DNA of 64,000 nt, from contig CAVQYC010000003.1 in the NCBI GenBank assembly GCA_963717985.1, positions 682,001 through 746,000 on the forward strand. The letters run 5' to 3'. Every line of letters starts with the position of its first letter. Within the stretch, counting starts at the first letter, position 1. This document shows positions 27,101-35,411 of the stretch, in pieces. The stretch is from BOG-1155 sp963717985 (GTDB lineage: Bacteria > Desulfobacterota > Syntrophorhabdia > Syntrophorhabdales > WCHB1-27). Made by a program: the position numbers and the translations under genes. The notes under the pieces are model-generated. The model had not been told where the DNA came from. It was given only the letters and a program-made list of their open reading frames with translations, and ran no database searches.

Positions 27101-27871
27101 AACGGCCTGGCGCTGATCAACCAGGCCAAAGGAGCAATCCTCGCCAACGTGTCGGGCCAAACACTGACTTTGAATGGTGGTGGGAACATCACCAACAATG
27201 GCACGCTGAGCGCCCTGAACGGCGGCACATTGGTGTTGAATAACGCCGTCCAGAATAACGGCACGGTGAGCGCCCTGATCAGCAGCGCCGTTTACGTAAA
27301 CAACACCTACACCCAGGCCGCCGGTGGCCAGACCGTGGTGAACGGCTCCCTCTTCGCGAGCAACCTCGGGATCGGCGCCGGTATACTCTCAGGGACCGGA
27401 ACGGTTTTCGGCAACGTGACGGTGAGCGGAACGGGCACGGTGCATCCGGGCAATTCTCCCGGCGTCCTCACCATTAGCGGCAACTATGCGAGCACGAGCA
27501 CGGGCACCCTTGCCATCGACATCCTCAACCTGACAGGAGCCGGAACGGGAAACAGCCAGCTTCAGGTAACAGGTACGGGCGCGTTGGGAGGCACCGTGCA
27601 GATCGCCTTCCTTTCCACCTTAGTCGTGACCGCGGGCCAGGAGTTCGACATCCTTCACGCGATCGGCGGGTTGAACGGGACGACGTTCGCCGCGCTCACC
27701 GGAAGAGATGCGTCTTTTTTCACCGCAGTGTATACGCCTACGGACGTCTTACTCCAGGCAAACCAGACCTTCACCGGAAGCCCGGTTCCTCTGCCCCCCA
27801 GCCTGCTCCTGCTGGCCCCGGGGCTCGTTGGGTTGATGGGGAGGCGGTGGTTGGTCAAGCGGAAGAAGTAG
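24200..27871 (+). CDS. Giant repetitive secreted protein with PEP-CTERM-like tail
   Basis: A 1223-residue exported protein. A signal peptide occupies about residues 1-32. Residues 33-115 include a GTGVWSNPGNWDIGT autotransporter-like lead. Then come four and a half repeats of about 192-203 residues, rich in Gly, Asn and Thr, fitting a beta-helix. The segment GTVHPGNSPGVLTISGNY precedes a compact domain, and the end has VPLPPSLLLLAPGLVGL plus an Arg/Lys cluster, a PEP-CTERM-like sorting signal recognised by exosortase. It is under a c-di-GMP riboswitch, so it is probably a biofilm or matrix adhesin. No translocator beta-barrel is present in the gene. Confidence 0.85.
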   Translation: MKGKSARWHGMFRGPTLLLCLLALLWSVPSPAAPPTPATWVDGTGVWSNPGNWDIGTVPSGNYNVFITDGTSAVTGDGNFSVVNLTLATGNSLTFDLNTQFNVSGPTVSNAGAITLNGGSGTNSYLILNGNTTLQGGGTITLSTGGGGGSTYIEQGVGGVTLTNVDNTIMGNGIIGNSGLALSNAGTINANVSGQALILNGSGGITNTKLIEATSGGVLQLSGVTVNNAGGNITANSGSTVQLFGGTVIQGGTLNALNGGVLGTPQGNIAYLDGSTASGAITINGTYTSALNTDTYLRGTFNNNGNVQVNGGSGTNSYLILNGNTTLQGGGMITLATGGGGGNAYIEQGVGGLTLTNVDNTIMGNGIIGNGGLALSNAGTINANVSGQALTLNGSGGITNTKLIEATNGGVLQLSSVAVNNAGGNITANSGSTVQLFGSTVIQGGTLNNNGGVLGTPQGNAAYLDGSTASGAITINGTYTSDLNTDTYLLGTINNNKSIQLNGGSGTNSALLMGGGSNPAVTLQGGGTVNLSTASGGGNAYLEQAVGGVTLTNVNNTIQGEGIIGNNGLTLVNQSGGTINANSTGGPLTTTLALQGLGLTNQGLLEATNNGLLQLNGITVNNAGANITANGPGASVQLLSGTVIQGGTLNNNGGAFFGTPGGYTAYLDGSTASGAITINGTYTSDLNTNTYLLGTINNNKSIQLNGGSGTNSSLLMGGSSNPAVTLQGGGTVNLSSASGGGAAYIQQSVGGVTLTNVNNTIQGEGIIGNNGLTLVNQSGGTINANSTGGPLTTTLALQGLGLTNQGLLEATNNGVVQLNGITVNNAGGNITANGPGASVQLLSGTVIQGGTLNNNGGAFFGTPGGYTAYLDGSTAGAITINGTYTSDLNTDTYLLGTINNKGSIQLNGGSGYNSSLILYNNTALQGGGTLIISTAGGGGSAYIQQAVGGVTLTNVDNTIQGAGVIGQNGLALINQAKGAILANVSGQTLTLNGGGNITNNGTLSALNGGTLVLNNAVQNNGTVSALISSAVYVNNTYTQAAGGQTVVNGSLFASNLGIGAGILSGTGTVFGNVTVSGTGTVHPGNSPGVLTISGNYASTSTGTLAIDILNLTGAGTGNSQLQVTGTGALGGTVQIAFLSTLVVTAGQEFDILHAIGGLNGTTFAALTGRDASFFTAVYTPTDVLLQANQTFTGSPVPLPPSLLLLAPGLVGLMGRRWLVKRKK
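24551..27210 (+). repeat. Tandem intragenic repeats of about 576-609 bases
   Basis: Repeat starts are at 24551, 25130, 25706, 26315 and 26921 (last one partial). Units 1-2 and units 3-4 are the closest pairs, with long near-identical nucleotide stretches (for example the 60 bases after 26450 repeat those after 25850). This points to recent duplication or gene conversion and to possible length variation. Confidence 0.85.
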
Positions 27872-27911
27872 CGCCTTACGGCATCGGGCGTCGCAGAATA
27901 ACGAATCCCAT

Positions 27912-27957
27912 ACACTACAACGGGGGAGCATTGCTCCCCCGTTGTAGTGTTGTTCTT
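27912..27957 (+). terminator. Strong stem-loop terminator after the repetitive secreted protein gene
   Basis: An 18-bp perfect stem: ACACTACAACGGGGGAGC and its complement, with loop ATT, followed by TTGTTCTTT. It lies 40 bases after the stop at 27871. Confidence 0.8.
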
Positions 27958-27984
27958 TGAGCGACTCTTTTCCCGAGCTGAATC

Positions 27985-28268
27985 ATGACTGAAGAACCGC
28001 GTGTCTACCACCTCGACTGGATCCGGATAGTCGTCATACTCCTTCTCGTCCCGTATCACAACGCAGTCACCTTCGCGGCCCGTTCAACCCCTTACTCCCG
28101 GCCTACAACGTGTTGATGGTTTTTTCATGAACCTTCGTTGTCCTCGGATACGCAAAGGAGTTTTTGCAGGGGAAGAACAAAGCATACGTCTGCCTCAGCG
28201 CGGCTTCATTTCCCTTTTACATCTTTTATTTTTTGTGGAACATGCACTTTTCCCTTGACATTCTGTAA
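27985..28268 (+). pseudogene. Remnant of an acyltransferase-3 family membrane protein
   Basis: Two pieces with recognisable ends remain. The first (27985-28116) encodes RVYHLDWIRIVVILLLVPYH, the family N-terminus with its active-site region, and then stops. The second (about 28131-28268) encodes VVLGYAKEFLQGKNKAYVCL and AASFPFYIFYFLWN, the family C-terminus, in another frame, and stops at 28266. The roughly 300 central residues are missing. The second riboswitch promoter starts inside the last codons of this remnant. It is evidently not functional. Confidence 0.7.
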
Positions 28269-28281
28269 GACAACATATAAC
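28255..28281 (+). promoter_or_regulatory. Promoter upstream of the second c-di-GMP riboswitch
   Basis: TTGACA (28255-28260) and TATAAC (28276-28281), spacing 15, followed by ATT, the same layout as at 24021-24047. Confidence 0.65.
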
Positions 28282-28296
28282 ATTGTCATTGTAAGT

Positions 28297-28400
28297 TGAG
28301 AAAGCCAAACCACCGGTGACGGTGGGACGGAAAGCCAAGGGTCTTAAGAACTGCTCCTCTGATCGTTTTTACTCAGACAGCCTGGCTGCCACGGACAAAA
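28297..28400 (+). promoter_or_regulatory. Class I c-di-GMP riboswitch (GEMM-I), copy 2
   Basis: Core: AAGCCAAACCACCG, GTGA tetraloop, CGGTGGGACGGAAAGCCAAGG, a variable arm, then CAGCCTGGCTGCCACGG. The core is almost identical to copy 1. The leader to the start codon at 28524 is about 125 bases and contains a G-rich stretch; the expression platform is not clear. Confidence 0.93.
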
Positions 28401-28523
28401 CACACCCGAGAGGAAAGGAGGTGTGAACGGGAGAGCGTTACCTCTTGTTCTGGCAGTGAAGCTCCGCCGCGTCTTAAAGGCATGCGGGGCCGTTACGGTA
28501 AAAAATACAGAGGAGGTTCTATT

Positions 28524-29210
28524 ATGAGAAAGGCTCTATTTACCATCGCCGGCCTGCTGGCGGCCATTTCCCTTCTGGCGTCTTTTGCCCTGGTCGGGAG
28601 CGCGGGGGCGGTAACCCTGGCTGACCTGATTAGCACACCGGGGGCCGCAATCACCATAGGCAACGAGACGTTCTCCGATTTTGGATGTAGCTCCTCCCTT
28701 GGGGCGTCCGCCACCGGTGTCTTACCCGTCAACGCGCCGCCTGGGGGGCCCGGGCTTGCATTTGTTAATTCGGGGGCGGTCTACACTTCTATCCAGAACG
28801 TCGAGACCTCCTTCTCTGTCCAGGTGCCGAAATCGACCCCCATGGCGATAGACAACGTTCTCCTGGGGTTCAGCGCACTTATCGGTAGTAATGGCTCCGC
28901 AACGGTGACCGAGCACGTGTACACCGACTCCACGGAGACAACGAAACTGGCCACACTGACGGTCACGGTGACCCAATCCGGTACTTTTCAGACCACGTCG
29001 GGTGTGTTGCCATCTTATTATAAGAGCCTCTATATCGTAGACGATATCACCATGAACGCCGGGGGAGCGCTCTCGGGAGTGTCCGGCATGCATTATTTAC
29101 AAAACCAGTTTTGTGATCCTCCCGTACCCGTACCCCTGCCGCCCGCCCTGCTCCTCTTCGCGCCGGGGTTGCTCGGACTCGTGGGCATCAGAAAAAGGCT
29201 GCGGGGATGA
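28524..29210 (+). CDS. Small secreted PEP-CTERM-like protein
   Basis: A 228-residue exported protein. The signal peptide is about residues 1-30 (RKALFTIAGLLAAISLLASF). The mature part has FSDFGCSSSLGASATGV and a beta-rich domain of unknown type; the end is VPLPPALLLFAPGLLGLVG followed by a basic cluster, a PEP-CTERM-like tail with the same core as in the 1223-residue protein. I chose ATG 28524, preceded by AGGAGGTT, over an in-frame start 42 bases up. Control by the upstream c-di-GMP riboswitch is very likely. Cell-surface or matrix role inferred. Confidence 0.82.
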   Translation: MRKALFTIAGLLAAISLLASFALVGSAGAVTLADLISTPGAAITIGNETFSDFGCSSSLGASATGVLPVNAPPGGPGLAFVNSGAVYTSIQNVETSFSVQVPKSTPMAIDNVLLGFSALIGSNGSATVTEHVYTDSTETTKLATLTVTVTQSGTFQTTSGVLPSYYKSLYIVDDITMNAGGALSGVSGMHYLQNQFCDPPVPVPLPPALLLFAPGLLGLVGIRKRLRG

Positions 29211-29692
29211 CCGAATAAACTGTTTTTCGAACCGCCCCGTCGCACCCTTATGCCGGTCGTGGCGCCGAACGGAGAAGGGATCACCACGACAAGGAGGCCT
29301 CCTGCCCGGCAATCACTCCATGATATGGCTCTGGAGAGTCCGGTAGCCGGCTCGAGAGATCTCGTGAAGTGACATCGCTCTTTGACAATTGAGCCCCGAC
29401 CCACGCCCTTCCGGCCACAGGCGGGGCGCCCAGCCCCTAAAGGCACCCCACCCCACCCCCCCTAAACCGTCCACTTTCGTAAACCCCCCCTGTGGAAGGC
29501 TTGCAGGAGAAGGGAATCCGCCAGAGAGATGTTGAGACGGTTGGTAAAAAGCAAGTCACCAGCCACCAGTCAGGAGTCCACCCATTTATGATAATCGCCG
29601 AATCTGTCGATAATTGTATGATAACGAAATGGAGCCCAAGGAAGGTAATCTATGCAGAGTAGAAGACTAATCCAAAACAACGGGCGGCGCAG
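29211..29692. other. Gene-free stretch, about 480 bases
   Basis: Contains a C-rich tract (about 29446-29492), a copy of the CAGTCAGGAGTC unit (29566-29578) that also builds the inverted repeat at 14733, and low-GC bases just before 29693. No RNA gene or promoter could be supported. Confidence 0.4.
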
Positions 29693-32203
29693 ATGAAAGT
29701 TATGGTGAGATTCAAAGGATTCCATTTCGGTATTCTGCAAAAAATTCTCCTGTCGTTCCTGATCGTTTCCGGCATCCCCCTCGTGGTACTGGGGTACATC
29801 GCGAACAAGAACCTCCGTGATACGGGCTTGCAGGCAGCCCAAAGAGCGGAAGAGATGAGCAACGAGGACCTCGCATCGGCCAACCATCTCGGCAAGATAT
29901 CAATCGAAGACAGCGTCCAGGCTTTGGACCTGAAGTCAACGGAGGCCATCGAGCTGAGAACGGTGGAGCTGGCGTCCAGGATTGCCGGCTTCCTCCATGA
30001 AAGAGATAGAGACATTTTGACGTTGTCGGCTTTTGCCCCTGATGCGAGGCGCTACCTCGACGTGTACCTCGCCTTGAAAAGCGATGTCGTTATCACCGAC
30101 CCTGCTCTGCTATCCAAGCAGGAAAAACGCCTTCCCCTTTTTAAATCCGTCAATGATGAGAACAGTCAGCAGTGGAGACACAGACCACCCATCATGTTCC
30201 CCAGGAAGGCGGTGCCTCTTTACAAGGAGATCACCTTCGTCGATCCGGCAGGCCGTGAGAAGATCAAGATCATCGACGGGAAGATCTGCGGCGACCTCGT
30301 GGACGTAAGCAGGATCGAGCAGACCTATTGTAAGGCCGAGGACTATTTCCGGCACCTCAAAGACCTCGAAAAGGGCGAGATCTACGTGTCGGATGTGATA
30401 GGGGCCTATGTGAGAGGATGGCTTTACAAGACCCCTCAAGGACTCAAGGTGAGGCCGGAAAGTGCCTATGCCGGGAAGGAGAACCCGGGCGGCAGGAAGT
30501 TCGAGGGGATCGTACGATGGGCGACGCCGGTCTTCGACGCCGGAGGTAATAAAACAGGGTATGTGACCATGGCCCTGGACTACACCCACGTGATGGAATT
30601 CACCGACCACGTGATGCCTACGGAAGAAAGATTTTCTGTCTTTTCGGACGGCGGATCCGGAAACTACGCTTTCATCTGGGACTACCAGGACCGCTGCATA
30701 TCCCACGCCCGCGATTTCTTCATCTGCGGTTACAACCCCCAGACAGGAAAGGAGGTGCCCGGGTGGGTAAGCGAACCGACCTACGGCGAGTATAGCAAAA
30801 GCGGCCTCGCCCTGGAGCGGTTCGTCGCAAAGCTCCCTTCCTTCCGGAATTTCACGCATAAAAAGCTGGGGTCCGTCGAGCAGATGAAAGCGGGGAGTAT
30901 CCCGCTCGATTGCCGCGTGCTCGATCACGCCCCCCAATGCGAAGGCTGGCACCAGGGCACGGAGGACGGCGGTTCCGGCTCCTTTCTCATTCGCTGGAGC
31001 GGCTTGTGGAAATTGACCACCTATGCCGCCATCCCCTACTATACGGGAAAATATGGAAAATCAAAAAGGGGTTTCGGCTACGTGACGGTCGGGGCCAACG
31101 TCGACGACTTCCACAAGGACGCCACGGTGACCAAGGCCACCATAGAGAAGAGCATCGTCCAAGAGGGGCGGGAGATGGCGCTGGCGAACGCAAAAACCCG
31201 GCAGTTCATCAACGAGAGGGCCGCGCATAACCGCAGGACAATGACGGCAATAATGCTCACGGCGGGATGTCTCGTGATCGGCACATCCGTGGTGATAAGC
31301 CTGAACATCACGAAGCCGCTCCGCAGTCTGACCGAAGGGGCCCTCGCCATGAGCAAAGGCAATTTTGACCAATCCATAGCGGTGACATCAACCGACGAGG
31401 TCGGACAACTGGCCGCGACATTCAACGAGATGGCAAAGTCGATAGCAGAAGTGGACAAGATGAAGTCCGATTTTGTCACCATCGCGTCGCATGAGCTTAA
31501 GACACCCATCCAGGCGATGCTGCTCAGTATATCGGGCATACTCGAAGGCTACTCGGGAAATATCGACGAAGAGGTGCGGGAGGACCTCCTCGTCGCAACG
31601 GGGGGTATCGAACGCCTGATGCGTCTTGTGGACAATCTGCTCAATCTTTCGAGGATCGAGGCCAGGAAGATCGATTTGGATATATCCCTGACGCGGGCGG
31701 ACGAGATTGTCGACAAGGCAATAGCCGAGGTGAACGATCTGGCCTGCGCGCAAGGACATCATATTGTCAGAGACCTACCCGTCGATATGCCGATGATCGA
31801 GGCGGATAGAGACCGCATCATCCAGGTACTGATAAACCTCTTGAGCAACTCGGTGAAATATAGTCCTGACGGCGGCGTGATCGTGGTGAGAATAGAAAAG
31901 ACGAAGGAGACGGTGAAATTCATCGTGGCGGACAACGGATACGGTATACCTGCCTGGGCAACTGAGGAGATCTTCAAAAAGTTCTTCCAGGCGGACAGCG
32001 TGATGGCCCAGAAGGTCGGCGGCACGGGCCTGGGTCTCACCATCAGCAAGGGAATAATCGAAAAACATAACGGCTCCATAACGTGTGAGAGCCCTGTCCC
32101 GGAGACCGTGTTTCCGCATCTCCCGCTCGGCGGCGAACGAAGGGGTTCCATATTCGTTGTGTCACTGCCTGTGTCGCAATCATGGAATGAAGCACGTGGC
32201 TAA
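29693..32203 (+). CDS. Cache-HAMP sensor histidine kinase
   Basis: An 836-residue membrane kinase. TM1 is about residues 17-37; the periplasmic part (about 40-490) looks like a double Cache ligand domain; TM2 is about 512-534, then HAMP (about 535-590). The dimerisation/phosphoacceptor box is SHELKTPIQAM (His about 599), and the ATPase domain (about 705-820) has the N box LINLLSNSVKYSPDGG and GTGLGLTISKG. Sensed ligand unknown. Its gene is 18 bases before a single-domain receiver and is probably co-transcribed with it and the next kinase. Confidence 0.9.
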   Translation: MKVMVRFKGFHFGILQKILLSFLIVSGIPLVVLGYIANKNLRDTGLQAAQRAEEMSNEDLASANHLGKISIEDSVQALDLKSTEAIELRTVELASRIAGFLHERDRDILTLSAFAPDARRYLDVYLALKSDVVITDPALLSKQEKRLPLFKSVNDENSQQWRHRPPIMFPRKAVPLYKEITFVDPAGREKIKIIDGKICGDLVDVSRIEQTYCKAEDYFRHLKDLEKGEIYVSDVIGAYVRGWLYKTPQGLKVRPESAYAGKENPGGRKFEGIVRWATPVFDAGGNKTGYVTMALDYTHVMEFTDHVMPTEERFSVFSDGGSGNYAFIWDYQDRCISHARDFFICGYNPQTGKEVPGWVSEPTYGEYSKSGLALERFVAKLPSFRNFTHKKLGSVEQMKAGSIPLDCRVLDHAPQCEGWHQGTEDGGSGSFLIRWSGLWKLTTYAAIPYYTGKYGKSKRGFGYVTVGANVDDFHKDATVTKATIEKSIVQEGREMALANAKTRQFINERAAHNRRTMTAIMLTAGCLVIGTSVVISLNITKPLRSLTEGALAMSKGNFDQSIAVTSTDEVGQLAATFNEMAKSIAEVDKMKSDFVTIASHELKTPIQAMLLSISGILEGYSGNIDEEVREDLLVATGGIERLMRLVDNLLNLSRIEARKIDLDISLTRADEIVDKAIAEVNDLACAQGHHIVRDLPVDMPMIEADRDRIIQVLINLLSNSVKYSPDGGVIVVRIEKTKETVKFIVADNGYGIPAWATEEIFKKFFQADSVMAQKVGGTGLGLTISKGIIEKHNGSITCESPVPETVFPHLPLGGERRGSIFVVSLPVSQSWNEARG

Positions 32204-32221
32204 GGTGAAAGGAGAGTTGTC

Positions 32222-32593
32222 ATGACGGTCAACAGAATATTGGTGGTGGATGACGAACAGGCTATATCTTCCTATCTGCAGAGGAAGCTGACCAAACTGG
32301 GCTACGAGGTATATGTGGCTGACGACGGCGAAAAAGCGCTTGACGAGGCCCTTGCCCACCTACCCGACGTCATCCTCCTGGACGTGAAGCTCCCGAAAAT
32401 GACCGGTACCGAGGTCTGCAAACGGCTGAAGTCCAACGAGAAAACGAAAGACATCGTAGTTCTGATGCTTTCCGCCAAGGCACAGACGGCAGAAATAAGG
32501 GAAGGGCTTGACGCGGGTGCGGATAAGTACCTGTGTAAGCCGATAAGCTTCCCCGATATTCTCACAGAGATCCGCGCCTATGAGAAAGATTGA
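32222..32593 (+). CDS. Single-domain response regulator
   Basis: A 123-residue CheY-like receiver. The acidic pair is VVDDEQ (about residues 8-13), the phosphoacceptor Asp is in VILLDVKLPKMTG (about 55), the conserved Ser/Thr is in LMLSAKAQ and the Lys in CKPISF. No output domain is attached, so it acts through protein contacts or as a phosphorelay carrier between the two kinases that flank it. A good ribosome site (GAAAGGAG) precedes the ATG. Confidence 0.92.
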   Translation: MTVNRILVVDDEQAISSYLQRKLTKLGYEVYVADDGEKALDEALAHLPDVILLDVKLPKMTGTEVCKRLKSNEKTKDIVVLMLSAKAQTAEIREGLDAGADKYLCKPISFPDILTEIRAYEKD

Positions 32594-32626
32594 AGAGAAG
32601 GTGCGGCTTATTGAAGCAGGCGCGCG

Positions 32627-35245
32627 ATGAAAAATGACAAGAAAGGACAGGACGAGCTTCAAAGGCGTATTCTCCAGGAGTATATTTTCAATCTTGAAGA
32701 GACGCAGGAGAAAGCGGAAGAGATCTCCATTGCAAACGAAAAGCTGAAGCAGTCAGAGGATTTCCTCATGGCGGTCCTCGGCAGCACGCCTCACGGCATA
32801 TGCCTGATCAAGAACAACGTCTTTGCGTGGAGTAACAAGGCACTCGCCCGGATCCTCGGTTGGGAACAGGACGAGCTGATCGGCCAGTCAATCTGCGTCA
32901 TCTGCCCGAGCGAGAAAGCGTGCAGAAGAATGCCGGGCGGCGTGTGCATTGCCCATCCCTCCGGGCTCGTCGCCGAAGAGTGCGATTTCATGCATAAGGA
33001 CGGCCATTACGTTCCGTGCATGGTTACCGGTTCCCCCAGAAGCAAGGCAGACCCGTCCAAAGGTCACGTCTTGTCCTTTGTCGATTTCACCAGGCTGAAG
33101 CGCGCCCGGGGAGAGCTCAATGAGGCGTACAAACGACTTGAGGCTCGAACTAACGAGCTGACGCATGCCAATGAGATGCTTACGAAAGAGATACAGGAGC
33201 GTATCGAAGCCGAAGAAGCACTGGAGCAATATCGAAACCACCTCGAAGACCTGATCAAGGAAAGGACGCAAGAACTCGACAACGCCAACGGACAGCTCAC
33301 CAGAGAAATCCAGGAACGGAGAGAGAAAGAAGGCATACTTAGAAAGATGGAGGAACTGGAATCGTCTATTCTTGCTGCCATTTCTCATGCGGTCATCGGG
33401 GTAAAGGAACGACACATCGTTTTTGCGAACAATGCGGTGGAGGCGGTCTTTGGCTGGAAGCCGGAAGAACTGGTAGGAAAAAGCACGAGGATACTGTACG
33501 GGAGTGAAGAAACATACGACGAAATGGGAAAGCTTCTTTATCACGCCCTTCAGGAACGGCGGACATACAATCTGGTCTTTCCCTGCCTACGGAAGGACGG
33601 CGGAGACATGCTCTGCAAGATAAACGCGTCACGCATCGGGGACAGCTTGCAGGAGAAATACGCGGTCATGACCTACGAGGATATCACCGAGCTGAAGCGT
33701 GCCGAAGAAGCGCTCCGCCAGAGCGAGGAGACATACCGCACCATCTTCGAGAATACCGGCACCGCCATGCTGATTGTCGAAAAAGATACGACCATCAGCC
33801 TTGCGAACACCCGGTACGCGCACCTAAGCGGGTATACAAAGACGGAGCTCGAGGGAAAGATGAGTTGGACCCAAACCGTCGCCGAAGAGGATCTGTCGGC
33901 CATGCTAGAGCGGCACCACATGAGGCGGCAGAATGAGGAAAAGACGGAGAAACACTATGAGTTCCGGTTCCTCACACGCGCCGGCGACAGGCGCCACATG
34001 TACGCGACGGTTAATGTGATCTCCGGCACGACCAGGAGTATCGCCTCGCTCATTGACTTCACCGAACTCAAGCGCGCCGAAGAGGAAAGGGAGAAGCTCC
34101 AGGCCCAACTCCTTCAAGCGCAGAAGATGGAGGCTATCGGCACCCTGGCGGGAGGTATCGCGCACGACTTCAACAACGTGCTCATGGGTATACAGGGCTA
34201 CTCGTCGCTCATGCTCCTCCGCAAGGATAGTAGTGACCCGGATTACGAGAAGCTCAAGGGCATCGAAGCCATGGTGGGAAGCGCCGCGGACCTTACCGCC
34301 CAGCTCCTGGGCTTCGCGAGGGGAGGCAAATACCGGGTGACGGTTGCAGACCTCAATGCGCTCCTCACAAGAACGGCCGAAATGTTTGGCCGCGCAAGAA
34401 GGGAGATCGTTATTCGCAAGACCCTCGACGGAAGCCTTTCTTTTGTTGCGGTTGACGAGAGGCAAATCGAGCAGGCCATCCTGAACTTGTACGTCAATGC
34501 ATGGCAGGCCATGCCGGGAGGCGGAACAATCCATATCCGGAGCGAGAACGTTTTTATCGACAAGTCGCAGGCCCTTCGCCGCGGTCTCAGATCCTGCTCG
34601 TATGCAAAGGTATCCATAGCCGATAGCGGCGTCGGCATGGATGAGCAGACCCGCAGGAGGGTATTCGAGCCCTTCTTTACCACCAAGGAGATGGGTCACG
34701 GTACCGGCCTCGGCCTCGCCTCCACCTATGGGATAATCAGGAACCACCAGGGGTTCATCGAAGTACAGAGCGAGAAAGGAAGGGGAAGCACGTTCACCAT
34801 ATATCTCCCTGCTTCCGACAAGGTGCCTGCCCTGGAGAAGAAGGATCTTCATGCTATCCGGCAAGGATCGGAATCCATTCTGCTCGTCGACGACCAACGG
34901 GAGATAATTGAAGCAGGGGGAGAGATGCTCCGGGAGCTGGGCTACACCGTGCTCACCGCCACCGGCGGCCAAGAGGCAACCGACATCTATCGCAGCCGAA
35001 AGGACGCGATCGACCTGGTGATCCTCGATATGATCATGCCGGAGCTAAGCGGCAAGGCCACCTACGAGGTGCTCAAGGAAATCGACCCGCACGTCAAGGT
35101 GCTGCTCTGCAGCGGATACAGCGTCAATAGTGAGGCTTCGGAAATCCTGCAGCGCGGCTGCAACGGGTTCATCCAGAAACCTTTCGACCTTGCCACGCTG
35201 TCTTTCCACATTCGGGAAGTCCTTGAGGATAGCCTAAGCACGTGA
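32627..35245 (+). CDS. PAS hybrid histidine kinase with C-terminal receiver
   Basis: An 872-residue cytosolic hybrid kinase. It has a PAS domain with extra Cys residues (about 40-155; ICVICPSEKACRR), a coiled coil (about 160-250), two more PAS domains (about 245-365 and 370-490), the H box GGIAHDFNNVLMGIQGY (about 509), the ATPase domain (GTGLGLASTYGI, about 695), and a receiver with VILDMIMPELSG (about 800). The Cys-rich first PAS might hold a metal or redox centre. It lies 33 bases after the receiver gene and forms the last kinase of the phosphorelay. Confidence 0.9.
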   Translation: MKNDKKGQDELQRRILQEYIFNLEETQEKAEEISIANEKLKQSEDFLMAVLGSTPHGICLIKNNVFAWSNKALARILGWEQDELIGQSICVICPSEKACRRMPGGVCIAHPSGLVAEECDFMHKDGHYVPCMVTGSPRSKADPSKGHVLSFVDFTRLKRARGELNEAYKRLEARTNELTHANEMLTKEIQERIEAEEALEQYRNHLEDLIKERTQELDNANGQLTREIQERREKEGILRKMEELESSILAAISHAVIGVKERHIVFANNAVEAVFGWKPEELVGKSTRILYGSEETYDEMGKLLYHALQERRTYNLVFPCLRKDGGDMLCKINASRIGDSLQEKYAVMTYEDITELKRAEEALRQSEETYRTIFENTGTAMLIVEKDTTISLANTRYAHLSGYTKTELEGKMSWTQTVAEEDLSAMLERHHMRRQNEEKTEKHYEFRFLTRAGDRRHMYATVNVISGTTRSIASLIDFTELKRAEEEREKLQAQLLQAQKMEAIGTLAGGIAHDFNNVLMGIQGYSSLMLLRKDSSDPDYEKLKGIEAMVGSAADLTAQLLGFARGGKYRVTVADLNALLTRTAEMFGRARREIVIRKTLDGSLSFVAVDERQIEQAILNLYVNAWQAMPGGGTIHIRSENVFIDKSQALRRGLRSCSYAKVSIADSGVGMDEQTRRRVFEPFFTTKEMGHGTGLGLASTYGIIRNHQGFIEVQSEKGRGSTFTIYLPASDKVPALEKKDLHAIRQGSESILLVDDQREIIEAGGEMLRELGYTVLTATGGQEATDIYRSRKDAIDLVILDMIMPELSGKATYEVLKEIDPHVKVLLCSGYSVNSEASEILQRGCNGFIQKPFDLATLSFHIREVLEDSLST

Positions 35246-35411
35246 CCAAGGCTCATGGCATGCCCCGAAGGGTGCCTTGCCGGGGCACCTCCCACGGGCG
35301 GCCCCCCGGCTTTTTTGGCCGGCCGGTCCCTCAGCGGCGTTCACGGGCGCTGGAGTGGTATAATCACGGTACAAGAAGTGACTCATTATTGCGATAAGGA
35401 GGGCTTGAGCA

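Noticed and set aside
24551..27210. CRISPR-like or satellite repeats
   Set aside because: Units are about 580-610 bases, in frame inside one protein gene, with no spacers.
35246..35411. Terminator after the hybrid kinase
   Set aside because: The GCCCCG...CGGGGC stem is not followed by a U-run, and the T run near 35313 has only a poor stem before it.
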